A stretch of 8,054 bases of DNA from the NCBI GenBank assembly GCA_028289725.1, contig JANQOH010000222.1, forward strand, positions 1-8,054, read 5' to 3'. This DNA is from Alphaproteobacteria bacterium. GTDB lineage: Bacteria; Pseudomonadota; Alphaproteobacteria; UBA7887. Every line of letters starts with the position of its first letter. Within the stretch, counting starts at the first letter, position 1. Positions 5,918 to 8,054 of this stretch are shown here, piece by piece. A model generated the notes under the pieces. The model searched no databases. It worked only from the letters and a program-made list of their open reading frames with translations, and was not told the DNA's origin. The position numbers and the translations under genes are program-made.

Positions 5918-6627
5918 CCGGCATGACCAATCGATCGTCAGCGCGTCAGGATCTCACACTCGTCGTATTCGATTGCGACGGGACGTTGGTCGATAGCCAG
6001 CATGTCATCGTCGCGGCCATGCAGGCGGCCTTCACGGCGCATGGTCTGTGTGTGCCGGAGCCGGCGGCGGTGCGGGCTGTTGTGGGCTTGTCCTTGCAGC
6101 AGGCGATGGCGGCTCTCGCGCCGGACCATCATCCGAATGACCACGACCTCTTGACCGAACGCTACAAGGACGCGTTTGTCGCCCAACGGGAAGCTGGGCA
6201 CCCACAAGGTCAGCTATACCCGGGCGCGGCCGAAGCGGTTCGTCGTTTGGCAGACCAAGGGCATGTCCTCGGTGTCGCGACCGGGAAATCCCGGCGCGGC
6301 CTGGCTTCGACGCTCGAACGGTTTGCCCTCGGCGATTATTTTTCGACATTGCAGACTGCGGATGACGCGCCAAGCAAACCGCATCCAGGCATGGTTCAGC
6401 GCGCGATCGACGAAGCCGGTGCGTCACCGGAAACCACAGTGGTCATCGGCGACACGACTTTTGATATGGAAATGGCGGTTGCCGCTGGCGCCGCCGCGGT
6501 CGGGGTTGCCTGGGGTTACCATGAGACATCCGCGCTACGGGCGGCCGGCGCCAAGCACGTATTGAGCGCCTTTGACGAAATCGACCATGTCCTGATCGAT
6601 GTCTTGGGGGCAAGCGCATGGGCTTAG
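5914..6627 (+). CDS. HAD-IA family hydrolase (phosphoglycolate phosphatase-like)
   Basis: This is a haloacid dehalogenase superfamily phosphatase of subfamily IA, expected to hydrolyse a small phosphate ester using an Asp nucleophile and Mg2+. From GTG5914 it has 237 residues. Motif I is FDCDGTLVDS (19-28) with Asp20 and Asp22, motif II Thr123 in GVATGKS, motif III Lys155 in PSKPHPGM, and motif IV GDTTFDM (179-185) with Asp180 and Asp184. All catalytic residues are present. A cap domain of about 70 residues sits between motifs I and II. Similar proteins are often named Gph, but substrate cannot be read from sequence. GTG5914 gives a GTGA overlap with the rluC stop; an in-frame ATG at 5923 would remove three residues and is a real alternative, as neither has a strong Shine-Dalgarno. 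In related genomes such a gene commonly follows rluC. Confidence 0.9.
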   Translation: MTGMTNRSSARQDLTLVVFDCDGTLVDSQHVIVAAMQAAFTAHGLCVPEPAAVRAVVGLSLQQAMAALAPDHHPNDHDLLTERYKDAFVAQREAGHPQGQLYPGAAEAVRRLADQGHVLGVATGKSRRGLASTLERFALGDYFSTLQTADDAPSKPHPGMVQRAIDEAGASPETTVVIGDTTFDMEMAVAAGAAAVGVAWGYHETSALRAAGAKHVLSAFDEIDHVLIDVLGASAWA

Positions 6628-8054
6628 CCTCAAAGGCGCTGGTGTGGATCGTTCTCGCTGCGGGCGTTCTCGCGGTGCCGCTGATTGGGCTCACGTCGCA
6701 GTTTCGAACCGACGGGCTGATCGATCATGTGCGCGTGTTGGCCTCGGAAACACTGGGCCGGCCGGTCTATGCCTCCCGTGGCGGAACGGCGTCTTTGGGA
6801 ACCGAGATCAGCGTCACATTGAACGGTGTCTCCATACCGCGCGCCGTCGGCGTTGCCGATCCGGCTCTGATCACGGCGCAATCCATCGAGGTTGGGGTCG
6901 CATTACTGCCCCTGCTGTGGGGTGAGACGCGGCTCCGGCGGATAACAATTCGCGGTCCGAGACTGATCGTGGATGGCGAGCTCAGGGCTCTCGCCGCGTG
7001 GCAGCCGCACCAGTCGCAGGCGGCGATGCCCAAAATTGAGCTGGTCGATGGTACGGCGGAGATCACAGCGCGCCTCAATGGCCGGTCCTACCGTGTGGTG
7101 CTCGATCATCTATCGGGGATCAAGCGTTCGAACGACACGTTTCAAGTACGCGCGACTGGACCCGGGTTTTCGTTTGACGGTGCCATGACTTCAACGGCCA
7201 ATGGCCAGCGCTTCGAAGCCGACCGGTTGGTCGTCGGCGGCAGTGAGCTGATCGGCGATATTATTGTCGAGCCGCGTTGTGACCGGCCGCGACTGACTGC
7301 GAACCTTCGGTCGCCGCATGTCACGCTCGATGACTGGGCACAATTTTTGCCGCGGCTGGAAGGCAGCGTTTTTGCACAGACCTTTGATGACGCGGCTGCG
7401 GCCGATCCGTTGCCGTCGCTGGACGGCCTGACGGCTGTCGACTTGGAGCTTGATCTGAGGGCGGACCGGGCTGACTGGGCGGGGCGGGCATTTGCTGACG
7501 CACGCGCCGCGCTGTCGCTCTCCAATGGCCGCCTGTCGATTTCCAATTTGCGTGCGCGCGCGGGCGACGGGTCATTTGCCTTGTCGGCCGTCGTCGACCG
7601 GTACGAAGCCGCGCATAGTTTTGAACTGAGCGCGAATGAACTGATCCTTTCCGAAGTTGGTGCAACCGCCGGTGTGGGCCGTCGGCAGGCGCGCCTCAAC
7701 ATCGATTTGGCGTTGTCAAGCGAAGGCAAGAGTTGGCGGTCGCTCCTGGAATCGCTTTCGGGTCATGCGCAGATGACCCTTGCGAACGCTGATATGCGCC
7801 CTCCGGACGGTGAGCTGTTTGACGTCGTCATGCCGTGGGTGCGACAGGCCGGGATTCTGAGCGTCGATCGGTTGCGCGCCAATGTGAGCATTGAAGACGG
7901 GCGTATTTCGACCAATGAGGTCGCCGTCGAGACACCGCGCGTGGCAATGGCGATCGACGGCATGATCGACTTTTCCGAACGGAGCCTTCATGTCGAACTT
8001 ACCCCGACGGCCAAGGACCCAAGCATCGCGGATCAGAGCGTCCGGCTCATGGTC
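6618..8054 (+). CDS. AsmA-family membrane-anchored periplasmic protein (partial, 3' end outside window)
   Basis: An open frame runs from ATG6618 to the window edge (479 codons) with no stop. It begins with a membrane anchor (about residues 7-25, ALVWIVLAAGVLAVPLIGL). A region typical of AsmA N-termini follows: GLIDHVRVLASETLGRPVYA near 33-52, then LLPLLWGETRLRRITIRGPR near 97-116. Further on come repeated beta-strand segments such as LSLSNGRLSISNLRARAGDG near 298-317 and, near 375-393, a LSGHAQMTLANADM segment. AsmA/TamB/YhdP relatives form long beta-groove structures thought to carry lipids between inner and outer membranes. The gene overlaps the HAD stop by 10 bases, with GGGGG (6606-6610) 7 bases upstream. 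Family assignment rests on the topology and wording of these segments, not on a catalytic motif. Total length and partners are unknown. Confidence 0.8.
   Translation, partial: MGLASKALVWIVLAAGVLAVPLIGLTSQFRTDGLIDHVRVLASETLGRPVYASRGGTASLGTEISVTLNGVSIPRAVGVADPALITAQSIEVGVALLPLLWGETRLRRITIRGPRLIVDGELRALAAWQPHQSQAAMPKIELVDGTAEITARLNGRSYRVVLDHLSGIKRSNDTFQVRATGPGFSFDGAMTSTANGQRFEADRLVVGGSELIGDIIVEPRCDRPRLTANLRSPHVTLDDWAQFLPRLEGSVFAQTFDDAAAADPLPSLDGLTAVDLELDLRADRADWAGRAFADARAALSLSNGRLSISNLRARAGDGSFALSAVVDRYEAAHSFELSANELILSEVGATAGVGRRQARLNIDLALSSEGKSWRSLLESLSGHAQMTLANADMRPPDGELFDVVMPWVRQAGILSVDRLRANVSIEDGRISTNEVAVETPRVAMAIDGMIDFSERSLHVELTPTAKDPSIADQSVRLMV

Noticed and set aside
7142..7729. 195-codon open frame on the minus strand
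   Set aside because: It is opposite the AsmA-like coding frame, has a Ser/Arg/Ala-rich composition with no motif, and competes with a 479-codon frame that has a good start, a membrane anchor and family-like segments.

Overview
This window is chromosomal housekeeping DNA from an alphaproteobacterium, GC-rich by eye and uniform in composition. The lineage call is inferred from protein wording (RpoA opening IEKNWQELIKP; an L17 with an acidic tail) and from gene order: rpsK, rpoA, rplQ, then a Do-family protease, rarA, crcB, an RluC-type pseudouridine synthase and a HAD phosphatase. I recall this order from many alphaproteobacteria. I see no mobile elements, phage genes, CRISPR arrays, tRNAs or rRNAs, and no sign of recent transfer. 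All genes are on the + strand.

Positions 1-1730 are the end of the ribosomal-protein alpha operon: the last 24 codons of rpsK, a 119-base spacer rich in hairpins, rpoA from a GTG start, rplQ, and a strong intrinsic terminator. The longest open frame over rpoA starts inside rpsK. Its first 50 codons are an artefact, and the real protein is the standard 338 residues.

Positions 1731-8054 look like one compact operon. After a 55-base leader with an imperfect inverted repeat come a periplasmic Do-type protease, RarA (AAA+ ATPase at stalled replication forks), CrcB/FluC (fluoride channel), an RluC/RluD-like 23S rRNA pseudouridine synthase, a HAD-IA phosphatase, and a membrane-anchored AsmA-family protein that runs off the right edge. 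Four of the five junctions are overlaps (TGATG, GTGA, GTGA if the GTG start of the HAD gene is right, and 10 bases). The fifth is a 9-base gap. This implies coupled translation of functionally unrelated genes.

Two real genes, the rpsK tail and the AsmA-like gene, are cut by the window edges and would be missed by any search needing both a start and a stop. I found no convincing new biological system. The points most worth a second look are the hairpin array before rpoA, a perfect 20-base palindrome inside the rluC-type gene, and the AsmA-like gene at the end of this operon.
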